A stretch of 64,000 nt of DNA from Bacteroidaceae bacterium (GTDB lineage Bacteria > Bacteroidota > Bacteroidia > Bacteroidales > Bacteroidaceae): assembly GCA_017509605.1 (NCBI GenBank), contig JAFWPH010000052.1:1-64000 (forward strand). The letters are read 5' to 3'. Positions 25,524 through 34,076 of this stretch are shown piece after piece (positions within the stretch are counted from its first letter, which is position 1; each line of letters starts with the position of its first letter). Position numbers and translations under genes: made by a program. The notes below the pieces were generated by a model. That model had not been told where the DNA came from. It worked only from the letters and a program-made list of their open reading frames with translations, and did no database searches.

Positions 25524-27205
25524 TGTCCAAGATCATCGTCTATCAGGTGCTGACACGTTTGTTCGGCGCCAACAAGAAAAGTCCCGTCCCCGACGGCTCT
25601 CGTGAGCAGAGCGGGTGCGGGACTATGTCTGATTTCACCACCAAGGCCCTTGAGCAGATCAAGCGCCTTGGTGCTACTCATATCTGGTACACAGGTATTA
25701 TCGAGCACGCTCAGCAGACCGACTATTCCGCCTTTGGCATCGCCCTTGACAACGCTTCGGTGGTGAAAGGCCGTGCTGGCAGTCCATACGCCATCAAGGA
25801 CTACTATGATGTCGATCCCGATTTGGCCAAGCATCCCGAGGACAGGATGAAGGAATTTGAGAACCTTGTGCGCCGTACCCATCAGGCGGGCTTGAAAGTC
25901 ATTATCGATTTCGTGCCCAATCATGTGGCCCGCCAGTACAAGTCCGACGCTTGTCCTGAAGGCGTGACCGACCTCGGTGCCAACGACGACAAGACGAAAG
26001 CCTTCAGCCCCCAGAACAATTTCTACTATCTTCCAGGTCAGCAGTTCATACCGCCAGTGGATAGCGGATTCTCCAGTGTGGCCTATTCTGAGAATCCAGC
26101 CAAGGCGACAGGCAACGACTGTTTCACGTCAAGTCCATCCCGCAATGACTGGTATGAGACGGTCAAACTCAACTATGGTGTGGATTACAGCAATGGCACC
26201 CGTCATTTCGATCCTGTGCCCGACACCTGGAAGAAGATGACCCATATTCTCCTCTTCTGGGCATCGAAAGGTGTTGACGCTTTCCGTTGCGACATGGCTG
26301 AAATGGTGCCTTGTGAGTTCTGGGGATGGGCTATTCCACAAGTGAAGGCCGTCTATCCCCATATCGACTTCATTGCTGAGGTCTATAATCCCAATGAGTA
26401 CCGCAACTACCTTTACAACGGTCATTTCGACTATCTTTATGATAAGGTAGGAATGTACGACACGTTGCGTGACGTGGTGTGTGGCGGTTCAGCCTCCAAT
26501 ATCACATACGCCTGGCAGAAGGTGGATGACATTCTGCCCAGAATGCTCAATTTCCTCGAGAACCACGACGAGCAGCGACTGGCCTCCGACTTCTTCGCTG
26601 GCAATGCTGAGCGTGGAAAGGCAGCCCTGTTGGTGTCAGCCTTGATGCAGACCAATCCCTTCATGCTCTATTTCGGGCAGGAATTAGGGGAACGAGGCAT
26701 GGATCAGGAAGGCTTCAGCGGTAGGGACGGACGCACCACCATCTTCGACTATTGGACCATCGACATTATCCGTCGCTGGCGCGACAACGGCAAGTTTGAC
26801 GGGCAGTTGTTGAGTCAGGAGGAGAAAGAACTCCAGGCCTACTACCAGCGTGTGCTGACCCTTTGCAATGAGGAGGCGGCGATTCGAGAGGGAGGTTTCT
26901 ACGATGTGATGTATGTCAACTACGACAATCCTTTAATGGACACCAACCGTATTTACGCCTTCATGCGCAGTAGCGGTAAGGAACGGATTCTTGTTGTGGC
27001 CAATTTCACTGATAGAGATGTGCAGACGGAAGTGAAAATCCCCGCACATCTGTTCCCACACTTCGGCATCGCCCCAAAACAGGACACTGTCCATGCGGTT
27101 GACTTGCTCACAGGCAAGAAAGAGACCATCATTTTCGCACCCGATGCCTTGACTACGCTGAACCTGCCTGCCAATGGAGGTAAGGTGCTGAAATTCAAGT
27201 TATGA
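25523..27205 (+). CDS. GH13 alpha-amylase family enzyme, cytoplasmic
   Basis: A 560-residue GH13 protein without a signal peptide. The start MSKIIVYQ overlaps the fabD stop; the frame is open upstream, but that part lies within fabD. GH13 motifs are present: region I DFVPNH, nucleophile D257 in FRCDMAEM, acid/base E286 in IAEVY and stabilising D349 in ENHDEQ. The C-terminal beta domain ends VLKFKL. It probably acts on maltodextrins or glycogen inside the cell; the exact specificity cannot be read. glgB lies about 7 kb downstream on the same strand. Confidence 0.92.
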   Translation: MSKIIVYQVLTRLFGANKKSPVPDGSREQSGCGTMSDFTTKALEQIKRLGATHIWYTGIIEHAQQTDYSAFGIALDNASVVKGRAGSPYAIKDYYDVDPDLAKHPEDRMKEFENLVRRTHQAGLKVIIDFVPNHVARQYKSDACPEGVTDLGANDDKTKAFSPQNNFYYLPGQQFIPPVDSGFSSVAYSENPAKATGNDCFTSSPSRNDWYETVKLNYGVDYSNGTRHFDPVPDTWKKMTHILLFWASKGVDAFRCDMAEMVPCEFWGWAIPQVKAVYPHIDFIAEVYNPNEYRNYLYNGHFDYLYDKVGMYDTLRDVVCGGSASNITYAWQKVDDILPRMLNFLENHDEQRLASDFFAGNAERGKAALLVSALMQTNPFMLYFGQELGERGMDQEGFSGRDGRTTIFDYWTIDIIRRWRDNGKFDGQLLSQEEKELQAYYQRVLTLCNEEAAIREGGFYDVMYVNYDNPLMDTNRIYAFMRSSGKERILVVANFTDRDVQTEVKIPAHLFPHFGIAPKQDTVHAVDLLTGKKETIIFAPDALTTLNLPANGGKVLKFKL

Positions 27206-27225
27206 ACTGATTTACTGATTTCTCG

Positions 27226-28473
27226 ATGAAGACAAGAACATGGATTCTGCTTGCAACCTGCTTGACTATCACAATGGCCAAGGCCCAGGACAGCAAGATT
27301 TATGTGAAGAACATCAAGACCCTGCAGACCACCCTCGGCGGTCAGTGGGACGCTCCCCCCATACTGCTTCTTGGTAGTCGCAACTTCATCGAGATCAGTT
27401 TCGACGACCTTCAGCACACGTATGTGCACTACACCTATACTGTGACCCATTGTGATGCTTATTGGAACAACAGCGAACTGTTGGAGTCGGAATACATGAC
27501 CGGTTTCAGCAGCAACCGCATTGACGACTATGAGCAGTCGATGAACACGGAGATGGAGTACAACCACTATACGTTGCGCCTTCCCAACGATGACGTGGGG
27601 TTGCTCATCAGTGGCAACTACCGCGTCACCGTCTATAACGATGACGGTAACGGCGACGAGCCAGTGCTTGAGACCTGTTTCTGTGTGCTTGAGCCATTGA
27701 TCGGTGTCGATCTGGAGGTGACTACCAATACCGACATTGACACTCATGCCCAGCACCAGCAGGTGAACTTCAACATCAACTATGCCAACTATCGTGTCAT
27801 CAATCCCGTTGACGAGTTCAAGACAGTGGTCTATCAGAACCGTCGGCCCGACAACAGGGTGGAGAACTTGAAACCTACCTATTTGCGTTCCAACCAATTG
27901 GTGTTCAATCACAACCGGCAACTGATTTTCCCTGCAGGCAACGAATACCGTCGTTTCGAGATCCTCGACCCGTACCATCCCACGATGAACGTAGATAAGA
28001 TGGAATTCTACGATCCTTACTATCATGCCACACTTTTCACTGACCGTCCGCGACGGAACTATATCTTCGATCGCGACCAGAACGGACTCTTCTATGTGCG
28101 CAACGACGACAATGTGGAGAGCGAAACCGAAAGCGACTATTTCTATACCCATTTCACCCTTGAAACCCCGCAATTGGGCGGTGGAGAGGTCTATGTCAAC
28201 GGCAATCTTACCAACAACCAGTTCGACGAGGCATACCGTATGACCTACAACCTCATTGACCACTGTTACGAGGCCATTCTGCCACTGAAACAAGGGTCGT
28301 ATAATTACCAATACCTCTTCGTTCCTGACGGGTCAACGACAGGCCGTACCGCCGAACTTGAAGGCAACTTCTACCAGACAGAGAACGAATACGCGGTTCT
28401 TGTCTATCACCGCCCTTTCGGTAACCGTTACGACAAACTCGTCGGCTACCAACACGTGACTTTCAGTTACTGA
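27226..28473 (+). CDS. DUF5103-like protein (type IX secretion plug family)
   Basis: The 415-residue protein has a signal peptide (about 1-20, ending AKAQ) and is beta-rich throughout. The opening block DSKIYVKNIKTLQ...GGQWDAPPILLLGS and the later HCDAYWNNSELLESEYM and NYRVTVYNDD match my memory of DUF5103. Members include the plug that closes the SprA translocon of the type IX secretion system, so it would act at the outer membrane. This fits the secreted proteins with sorting-like tails in the window. The family call is from recognition; the role is by analogy. It starts 20 bp after the GH13 gene. Confidence 0.75.
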   Translation: MKTRTWILLATCLTITMAKAQDSKIYVKNIKTLQTTLGGQWDAPPILLLGSRNFIEISFDDLQHTYVHYTYTVTHCDAYWNNSELLESEYMTGFSSNRIDDYEQSMNTEMEYNHYTLRLPNDDVGLLISGNYRVTVYNDDGNGDEPVLETCFCVLEPLIGVDLEVTTNTDIDTHAQHQQVNFNINYANYRVINPVDEFKTVVYQNRRPDNRVENLKPTYLRSNQLVFNHNRQLIFPAGNEYRRFEILDPYHPTMNVDKMEFYDPYYHATLFTDRPRRNYIFDRDQNGLFYVRNDDNVESETESDYFYTHFTLETPQLGGGEVYVNGNLTNNQFDEAYRMTYNLIDHCYEAILPLKQGSYNYQYLFVPDGSTTGRTAELEGNFYQTENEYAVLVYHRPFGNRYDKLVGYQHVTFSY

Positions 28474-28506
28474 TTCGTCTCATTATCTTTTTTATCATCT
28501 GAAATA

Positions 28507-31380
28507 ATGGTTAGATACTGTTTCCTTTTTTTCTTGGTAGCGTTCCCTTTATCTTCGTTATCAGCCCATCCCACAGACAATCCTGAGTTGCAGAAGAAGT
28601 TGGCAGCATATTTTCAGCGCTATACCACCGACAAGGCTTATATCAGATCGTCGATATTAACCAGTTGTCAATTCGACGATGATGCCCGTACCATCACCAT
28701 AGGAGTGGGTGGCGGTTTCCCAGAGCAACAATTCACTGATGATATCGTCAGCAGCATCTATGACAGTCTGCGGATACTGATCTCGCCTTACAAGGAGAAG
28801 AACTATCGTATTGTGGTGGTGACAGATGGCAAACCCATAGAGGAACTGGTACCCAACGCGTTGCGTAAAGGCAGGAGATCGATAGAGAGGCTCAATAAGA
28901 CAGCATACAAGGGTGAGCCTTGGGTGAGGAATGCCAGCCAGCCCTACACCATCAAGCACGGACTGGAGAACAAGCATATCGCTTTATGGCAGAGCCATGG
29001 ATATTACTACGATGCTGAAAAGGGAATGTGGAAATGGCAACGGCCACGGTTGTTCTGCACTACTGAGGACCTGTTTTCTCAGACTTTCGTCATTCCCTAT
29101 ATCATACCCATGTTGGAAAATGCCGGTGCCGTGGTCTATACGCCGCGTGATCGTGACTGGCAGAATCATGAGGTGATTGTGGATAATGACAACCCGAACG
29201 CTGATGGACTGTATATGGAAGGCAAAGCCGTCAAGAACCGCCATCACAGCGTCTGGCTCAACAGCCAGGTACCTGCTTTCGCGCATCTCAAGGATGTATA
29301 TGACGATTATGACAATCCTTTCACCGACGGCACAGCTCGTTACATAGAGACCGTCAGCAACAAGGAACGCGCCTCCACCGCCACTTGGATGCCCGACATC
29401 CCCGAAGATGGTGAATATGCCGTCTATGTGAGTTATCAGACCTTTGAGAACAGCATCGACGACGCCAGCTACACCGTCTATCATAAGGGAGGCATGACAG
29501 AGTTCAAGGTCAACCAGCAGATGGGAGGCGGCACTTGGGTGTATTTGGGGACCTTCCTTTTCGAGAAAGGTGTTCATGAGAGTGGCAGGGTGGTGCTCAG
29601 CAATCTCAGCAGTCATTCCGGTATCGTCACGGGCGATGCCGTTCGTTTCGGTAGTGGCATGGGCAATATCCGTCGAGGTTTCAACTTCTTCGGTGGTGAG
29701 GTCAGTGGCAAGCCCCGTTGGGCCGAAGCCGCCCGCTACAGTACTCAGTGGGCAGGCATGCCCTCCACGGCCTATCATTCAGATGAGAATACCGGTGACT
29801 ACCGCGACGATATTTTCACTCGGACCCAAGTCATCAACCTGATGTCGGGAGGTTCAGTTGTCAATCCCTCACAAGATGGCAGGAAGGTACCTTTTGAACT
29901 ATCATTGGCTTTCCATACTGACGCTGGTTTCAGGCCTGATGACAGCTATGTGGGTTCATTGTCCATCTATACTACCGACCAGGGTGATGGACGTACCGCA
30001 GCAGGGCTTGACCGTTACGTTTGCCGTGATCTCGCCAGTGCCTTCTTGACCAATCTGAACAGCGATTTGGCCAAGTATAACTGGCAGGTGCGACAGATTT
30101 GGAACAAGAAATACGTGGAGTCGCGTGAACCAGCTATGCCCGCATGTATCCTTGAAATGCTCTCCCATCAGAACTTCTCTGACATGCGCATGGGTTATGA
30201 CCCACATTTCAAGTTCGATTTCGGTCGGTCGGTCTATAAGACCATACTACGGTTTGTGGCCACGCAGTATAACACTCCATATATCGTGCAGCCACTGCCA
30301 GTGAAGAACTTTGCCGCTACCATAGACGAGAGGAAGCATACAGTCACTCTCAGATGGGAAGACACCGTGGATGAACTTGAACCGACAGCGCAGTCCGAAA
30401 GTTATATTGTTTATACACGTATTGGCAACAACGACTTTGACAATGGCGAGGTGGTCACAAAGAAGAGCTTGACGCTCGATTTGCGGCCAGGAGTGATTTA
30501 TTCGTTTAAGGTCTGCGCCTTGAATGAGGGAGGGCGGAGTTTCCCGTCAGAAGTGCTCTCTGCTTACATCGCTCCCCAAAGCAAAGGAAAGATTCTCATC
30601 GTCAATGCCTTCGACCGTCTTTCCGCGCCCTACACTATCAGCACGCTTATGGAACAAGGGTTTGACCTGATGCGTGACCCAGGGGTGCAGTATGGCAAAT
30701 TCGCTGGTTTCTGTGGTAACCAAATCACGTTGGGCAAGGAGTTCATGGGCAGTGAGGCGACTTATGGAACGGGATATAGTGGTAATGAACTCGAAGGCAA
30801 GATTATTATGGGCAACACCTTCGACTATCCCTACATCCATGGTGATGCCATCGCCCAGGACGGCCGTTATTCCTTCACCTCCGCCAACGAATCGTATCTT
30901 TCCGACTCTGGTCGCGACTTGTCTGAATACTGTATGATTGATATGATTTATGGTGTGCAGCAGGATGTGAAGCCCACCACTTTGGAAACACTGGATCAAT
31001 ATTGCCAACAGGGTGGTCGTCTGCTGTTGAGTGGTAGCGATGTCTTCAAGGCTTCAGGTTTCCGCTGCCCTTCACTCGGCCTTGGTTCATTGTTGGAAGA
31101 GCTCACCGACCGAAGTGAAGGTGTATCTGGTTCAGGTGTGGATTTCAATATTTACCGTGAGATGAACGAGTACAGTTATTCTGTGCCCTCACCAGCCATT
31201 CTTCAGCCTACAGGCGACGCATTCACCATGCTCGCATACCAGAACGGTGCCTCTGCAGCTGTAGCCAACAAACAATCTGGCTACACAACCATTACTCTTG
31301 GTTTCCCCTTCGAGACTATCCAAGAACAACCTCAGCGACGACTCCTTATGCGTGCCATGTTGAACTATTTGATGGAATAG
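28507..31380 (+). CDS. Secreted amidase-like protein with inserted golvesin-like domain and FnIII
   Basis: The 957-residue protein has a signal peptide (about 1-20). The first half-domain (about 60-240) contains LWQSHGYYYD with H164. A golvesin/xanthan-lyase-like beta domain follows (about 285-400, STATWMPDIPEDGEYAVYVSYQ). The fold then resumes with SLAFHTDAGF (H470) and CILEMLSHQNFSDM (E550). These spaced His, His and Glu residues resemble the zinc and catalytic residues of Amidase_3 enzymes. A fibronectin III domain (about 595-690) and a flavodoxin-like C-terminal domain follow. Relatives are often annotated xanthan lyase, which I think is misleading. It is 33 bp from the DUF5103-like gene. 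Confidence 0.7.
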   Translation: MVRYCFLFFLVAFPLSSLSAHPTDNPELQKKLAAYFQRYTTDKAYIRSSILTSCQFDDDARTITIGVGGGFPEQQFTDDIVSSIYDSLRILISPYKEKNYRIVVVTDGKPIEELVPNALRKGRRSIERLNKTAYKGEPWVRNASQPYTIKHGLENKHIALWQSHGYYYDAEKGMWKWQRPRLFCTTEDLFSQTFVIPYIIPMLENAGAVVYTPRDRDWQNHEVIVDNDNPNADGLYMEGKAVKNRHHSVWLNSQVPAFAHLKDVYDDYDNPFTDGTARYIETVSNKERASTATWMPDIPEDGEYAVYVSYQTFENSIDDASYTVYHKGGMTEFKVNQQMGGGTWVYLGTFLFEKGVHESGRVVLSNLSSHSGIVTGDAVRFGSGMGNIRRGFNFFGGEVSGKPRWAEAARYSTQWAGMPSTAYHSDENTGDYRDDIFTRTQVINLMSGGSVVNPSQDGRKVPFELSLAFHTDAGFRPDDSYVGSLSIYTTDQGDGRTAAGLDRYVCRDLASAFLTNLNSDLAKYNWQVRQIWNKKYVESREPAMPACILEMLSHQNFSDMRMGYDPHFKFDFGRSVYKTILRFVATQYNTPYIVQPLPVKNFAATIDERKHTVTLRWEDTVDELEPTAQSESYIVYTRIGNNDFDNGEVVTKKSLTLDLRPGVIYSFKVCALNEGGRSFPSEVLSAYIAPQSKGKILIVNAFDRLSAPYTISTLMEQGFDLMRDPGVQYGKFAGFCGNQITLGKEFMGSEATYGTGYSGNELEGKIIMGNTFDYPYIHGDAIAQDGRYSFTSANESYLSDSGRDLSEYCMIDMIYGVQQDVKPTTLETLDQYCQQGGRLLLSGSDVFKASGFRCPSLGLGSLLEELTDRSEGVSGSGVDFNIYREMNEYSYSVPSPAILQPTGDAFTMLAYQNGASAAVANKQSGYTTITLGFPFETIQEQPQRRLLMRAMLNYLME

Positions 31381-31476
31381 GTAATTACTGTTTCATTGCG
31401 AAAAAACATCCATCCTCTTTCATCATAAATAATCTACTGTTAAAATGCTTAATTTTTTATAAATACACTTAATCTG

Positions 31477-31508
31477 TTTGTCTATAAAAAGGATTATTTT
31501 TATATTTG
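31477..31508 (+). promoter_or_regulatory. Promoter of the MORN-repeat gene
   Basis: TTTG (31477-31480), 20 bp, then TATATTTG (31501-31508) is a full match to the Bacteroidota consensus. It shows that translation cannot start at the upstream in-frame ATG at 31478. Confidence 0.85.
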
Positions 31509-31531
31509 TAGTGAATTTAACATACGAAACA

Positions 31532-32662
31532 ATGAATTTACGCAAATATATATATACTGGATTATTCTTTTTCTCCACATTCTCAATATCTTACGCACAA
31601 AAAATCACTATCGGCAGCTTTGCTTTCAAGGACGGCTCCACCTATTATGGAGAACTTTCGGGTGGAAAACCTTCGGGTAAAGGAAAGACTACATTCCGTA
31701 CTGGTGACACCTACGAAGGCAACTATGTGAAAGGCAAGCGCCAAGGTTACGGTGTCTATACTTTCACTGATGGTGAGCGCTATGAGGGTGACTGGTTCCA
31801 GGACCACCAGCACGGCAACGGAACCTATTACTTCGCCAACAACAACAGATACGAGGGACTTTGGTTCACTGACTACCAGCAAGGTGAAGGCACCATGTAC
31901 TACTACAATGGTGACAAATATGTAGGCGACTGGGTGCAGGACAAACGTCATGGCAATGGCAAATACACCTTTGCCAATGGTGTGTTCTATGATGGCGAGT
32001 GGCGTAACGACAAGCAGAACGGCAAAGGCTTCTACAGTTGGGCCGACGGCAACAGCTATTCTGGCAACATGAAGGACAACAAACGTGACGGCTACGGCAT
32101 CTATACTTATTCCACCGGCGATGTCTATAGAGGTCAGTGGAAGGACGACAAGCGTGAGGGCCGAGGCATCTATGAATACGCCAATGGTGACAAGTTCGAG
32201 GGTGATTATCACAACGACGAGCGCACCGGCCAGGGTATCTTCACCTACAGTGACAACAGCAAGTACATCGGCGGTTTCAAGAACGGAATGATGGACGGTC
32301 ACGGTGTGTTCCATTGGGCTGACGGCTCGAAGTATGAAGGCGACTGGGCCAATGACGAGCGTGCCGGTCGTGGCAAATACACTGGTGCAGACGGTGAGGT
32401 CTATGATGGTTTCTGGGCTCATGACGAGATGAATGGAGAGGGTGTGCTCCGCACCAAGGACGGCAGTAAGTACAAGGGCAACTTCAAGGATGGCATGAAG
32501 AACGGCAAGTTCATCGAAGAGAGCAGCGACGGTCTCCGTTTTGAGGGAACCTATGTTAACGATATTCGCGATGGTGCTTTTGTGGAGAAGAACCGTAACG
32601 GCAACATCATCCGCAAGGGCGTCTATCGCATGGGACGCATCGAATTCAGCGAGGAGAAATGA
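31532..32662 (+). CDS. Secreted MORN-repeat protein with 14 repeats
   Basis: The start at 31532 (MNLRKYIYTG) gives 376 residues with a signal peptide (about 1-22, ending SYAQ). The frame runs back to 31478, but that lies inside the promoter. The mature protein is almost only MORN repeats: I count 14 units with a 23-residue period of the form DGxxYEGxWxxxxxxGxGxYxxx. The family forms elongated beta-hairpin stacks that bind lipids or proteins; no catalytic part is present. Its stop overlaps the next gene by 4 bases, suggesting coupled translation with an inositol-phosphatase family enzyme. Confidence 0.9.
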   Translation: MNLRKYIYTGLFFFSTFSISYAQKITIGSFAFKDGSTYYGELSGGKPSGKGKTTFRTGDTYEGNYVKGKRQGYGVYTFTDGERYEGDWFQDHQHGNGTYYFANNNRYEGLWFTDYQQGEGTMYYYNGDKYVGDWVQDKRHGNGKYTFANGVFYDGEWRNDKQNGKGFYSWADGNSYSGNMKDNKRDGYGIYTYSTGDVYRGQWKDDKREGRGIYEYANGDKFEGDYHNDERTGQGIFTYSDNSKYIGGFKNGMMDGHGVFHWADGSKYEGDWANDERAGRGKYTGADGEVYDGFWAHDEMNGEGVLRTKDGSKYKGNFKDGMKNGKFIEESSDGLRFEGTYVNDIRDGAFVEKNRNGNIIRKGVYRMGRIEFSEEK

Positions 32663-33477
32663 TGGATTTGGAAAGCCTGACCGAGCAGGTGAAGGACGTG
32701 GCTCTGACAGCAGGCGCTTTCCTGTTGGACCAGCGCAGCCATTTCCATCGTGAGCGTGTCGAGAGCAAACGCGCTCACGACTACGTGAGTTATGTGGACA
32801 AGCAGTCGGAGAAACTCATCGTGAACCAACTGCGGGATATACTTCCCGAGGCGGGTTTCATTGCTGAGGAAGGAACGGGTCGGCTTCAAGCAGAGCCTTA
32901 TTGCTGGCTGGTTGATCCCCTCGATGGTACTACCAATTTCATCCATAACAATGCTCCTTACTGCGTGAGCATCGCACTCAGGGACAAGACAAAAGTATTG
33001 CTCGGCGTGGTGTATGAATGTACCCGCGACGAGCTTTTCTGGGCGAACAAAAACAGCGAGGCATACCTCAACGACGAAGTGATACATGTGTCGGACATTG
33101 ACGACTTGGACCGTGCCTTCATCCAACTTGGTTTCCCTTACGATGCTGAGCGCTACCGTTCGTGTGCATTGCAGCTTATCGACCATCTTTACGGCAGGGT
33201 AGGAGGGCTGCGCCTGATGGGTTCGGCTGCCGCTGAGACTTGTTATCTGGCCGCGGGACGTTTCGAGGCGCGCATTGAGGCATTCCTTGGTCCTTGGGAC
33301 ATCGGAGCCGGTAGCATCATCCTTCAACAGGCAGGAGGCAAGACCACTGATTTCGATGGTGGTGAAGGTTGGATGGATGGTAGCAGGGTGCTTTCTACCA
33401 ACGGCAAGCTTCACGACCAGTTGTTAACGATTATCCAAGAATGCAGGAAGGGCACTCCTGTGGAATCCTTCTTTTAA
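32659..33477 (+). CDS. Inositol monophosphatase family protein
   Basis: A 272-residue member of the Mg-dependent phosphatase family that includes SuhB and CysQ. Metal-site motifs are visible: EEGTG (matching GEE), WLVDPLDGTTNF and the C-terminal GPWDIGAGSIIL (matching WDxAAG). These enzymes remove phosphate from inositol phosphates or related compounds. GAGGAG just upstream could be a ribosome site; ATG at 32659 or 32662 could start it. The 4-base overlap with the MORN gene suggests a shared transcript. Confidence 0.93.
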   Translation: MMDLESLTEQVKDVALTAGAFLLDQRSHFHRERVESKRAHDYVSYVDKQSEKLIVNQLRDILPEAGFIAEEGTGRLQAEPYCWLVDPLDGTTNFIHNNAPYCVSIALRDKTKVLLGVVYECTRDELFWANKNSEAYLNDEVIHVSDIDDLDRAFIQLGFPYDAERYRSCALQLIDHLYGRVGGLRLMGSAAAETCYLAAGRFEARIEAFLGPWDIGAGSIILQQAGGKTTDFDGGEGWMDGSRVLSTNGKLHDQLLTIIQECRKGTPVESFF

Positions 33478-33516
33478 TACAATAGAATACTAACTAACAA
33501 AGAAAACGCTTGCATT

Positions 33517-33960
33517 ATGGTTTTAGATTCATTAGACAACTTAGAGAAATATGTGTCGCTGAACCCATTGTTCACCGACGTGGTGGAGTATATCCGCAAC
33601 AACGATTTGTCCCAGCACGAACCTGGCAAGGTGCTTATCAAGGGCAAGGACCTCTTCGTGAACTACAGCTTAGCCAAGGGCAAGTCACCCGAACAGGCCA
33701 AACTGGAAACCCATGACCAGATGATCGACATTCAGATCCCCATCAGTTGCGCCGAGACCATGGGTTATACTCCTCGCAAGGACCTGCCCGAGGCACCCTA
33801 CAATGCTGACAACGACATCTCTTTCTATGATGGCCCCGCAAAGCAGTACATCACTGTGGAACCAGGGTCTTTCGCCATCTTCTTCCCTCAGGACGGACAT
33901 GCGCCTTGCATCAGTCAGGAAAGCGAGATTCAGAAAATCATCTTCAAGGTGAAAGCATAG
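33517..33960 (+). CDS. YhcH/YjgK/YiaL family protein
   Basis: This is a 147-residue member of the DUF386 family, a cupin-like single domain. HDQMIDIQIPISCAE and the late GSFAIFFPQDGHAPCI block are typical. Family members are tied to sugar catabolism, including sialic acid use and the EbgC subunit, but the reaction is not settled. The catalytic-looking His and the C-terminal metal-binding HAP region are present. It sits between sugar-phosphate-related and glycogen genes. Confidence 0.9.
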   Translation: MVLDSLDNLEKYVSLNPLFTDVVEYIRNNDLSQHEPGKVLIKGKDLFVNYSLAKGKSPEQAKLETHDQMIDIQIPISCAETMGYTPRKDLPEAPYNADNDISFYDGPAKQYITVEPGSFAIFFPQDGHAPCISQESEIQKIIFKVKA

Positions 33961-33984
33961 CTCCCTTCTGAGGATGGGCTATTA

Positions 33985-34026
33985 TTAGTTTTACTAGTTC
34001 TACTAGTTCCACTAGTTTTACTAGTC
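33985..34026. repeat. TAGTTTTAC 9-bp tandem repeat
   Basis: Five units of the form TAGTTYTAC/TAGTTCCAC fill the gap before glgB. Unit length and AT pattern resemble the TTTCTATAG tracts, but the sequence is distinct. Confidence 0.8.
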
Positions 34027-34076
34027 TAATCCACTCAAATAAAAGAAAAACCCTTAAAACCCTAAATTCAGATATT

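Noticed and set aside
26953-28311. 452-codon minus-strand frame across the GH13 end and the DUF5103-like gene
   Set aside because: It spans two real plus-strand genes and has Val/Ile/His-rich composition typical of shadow frames.
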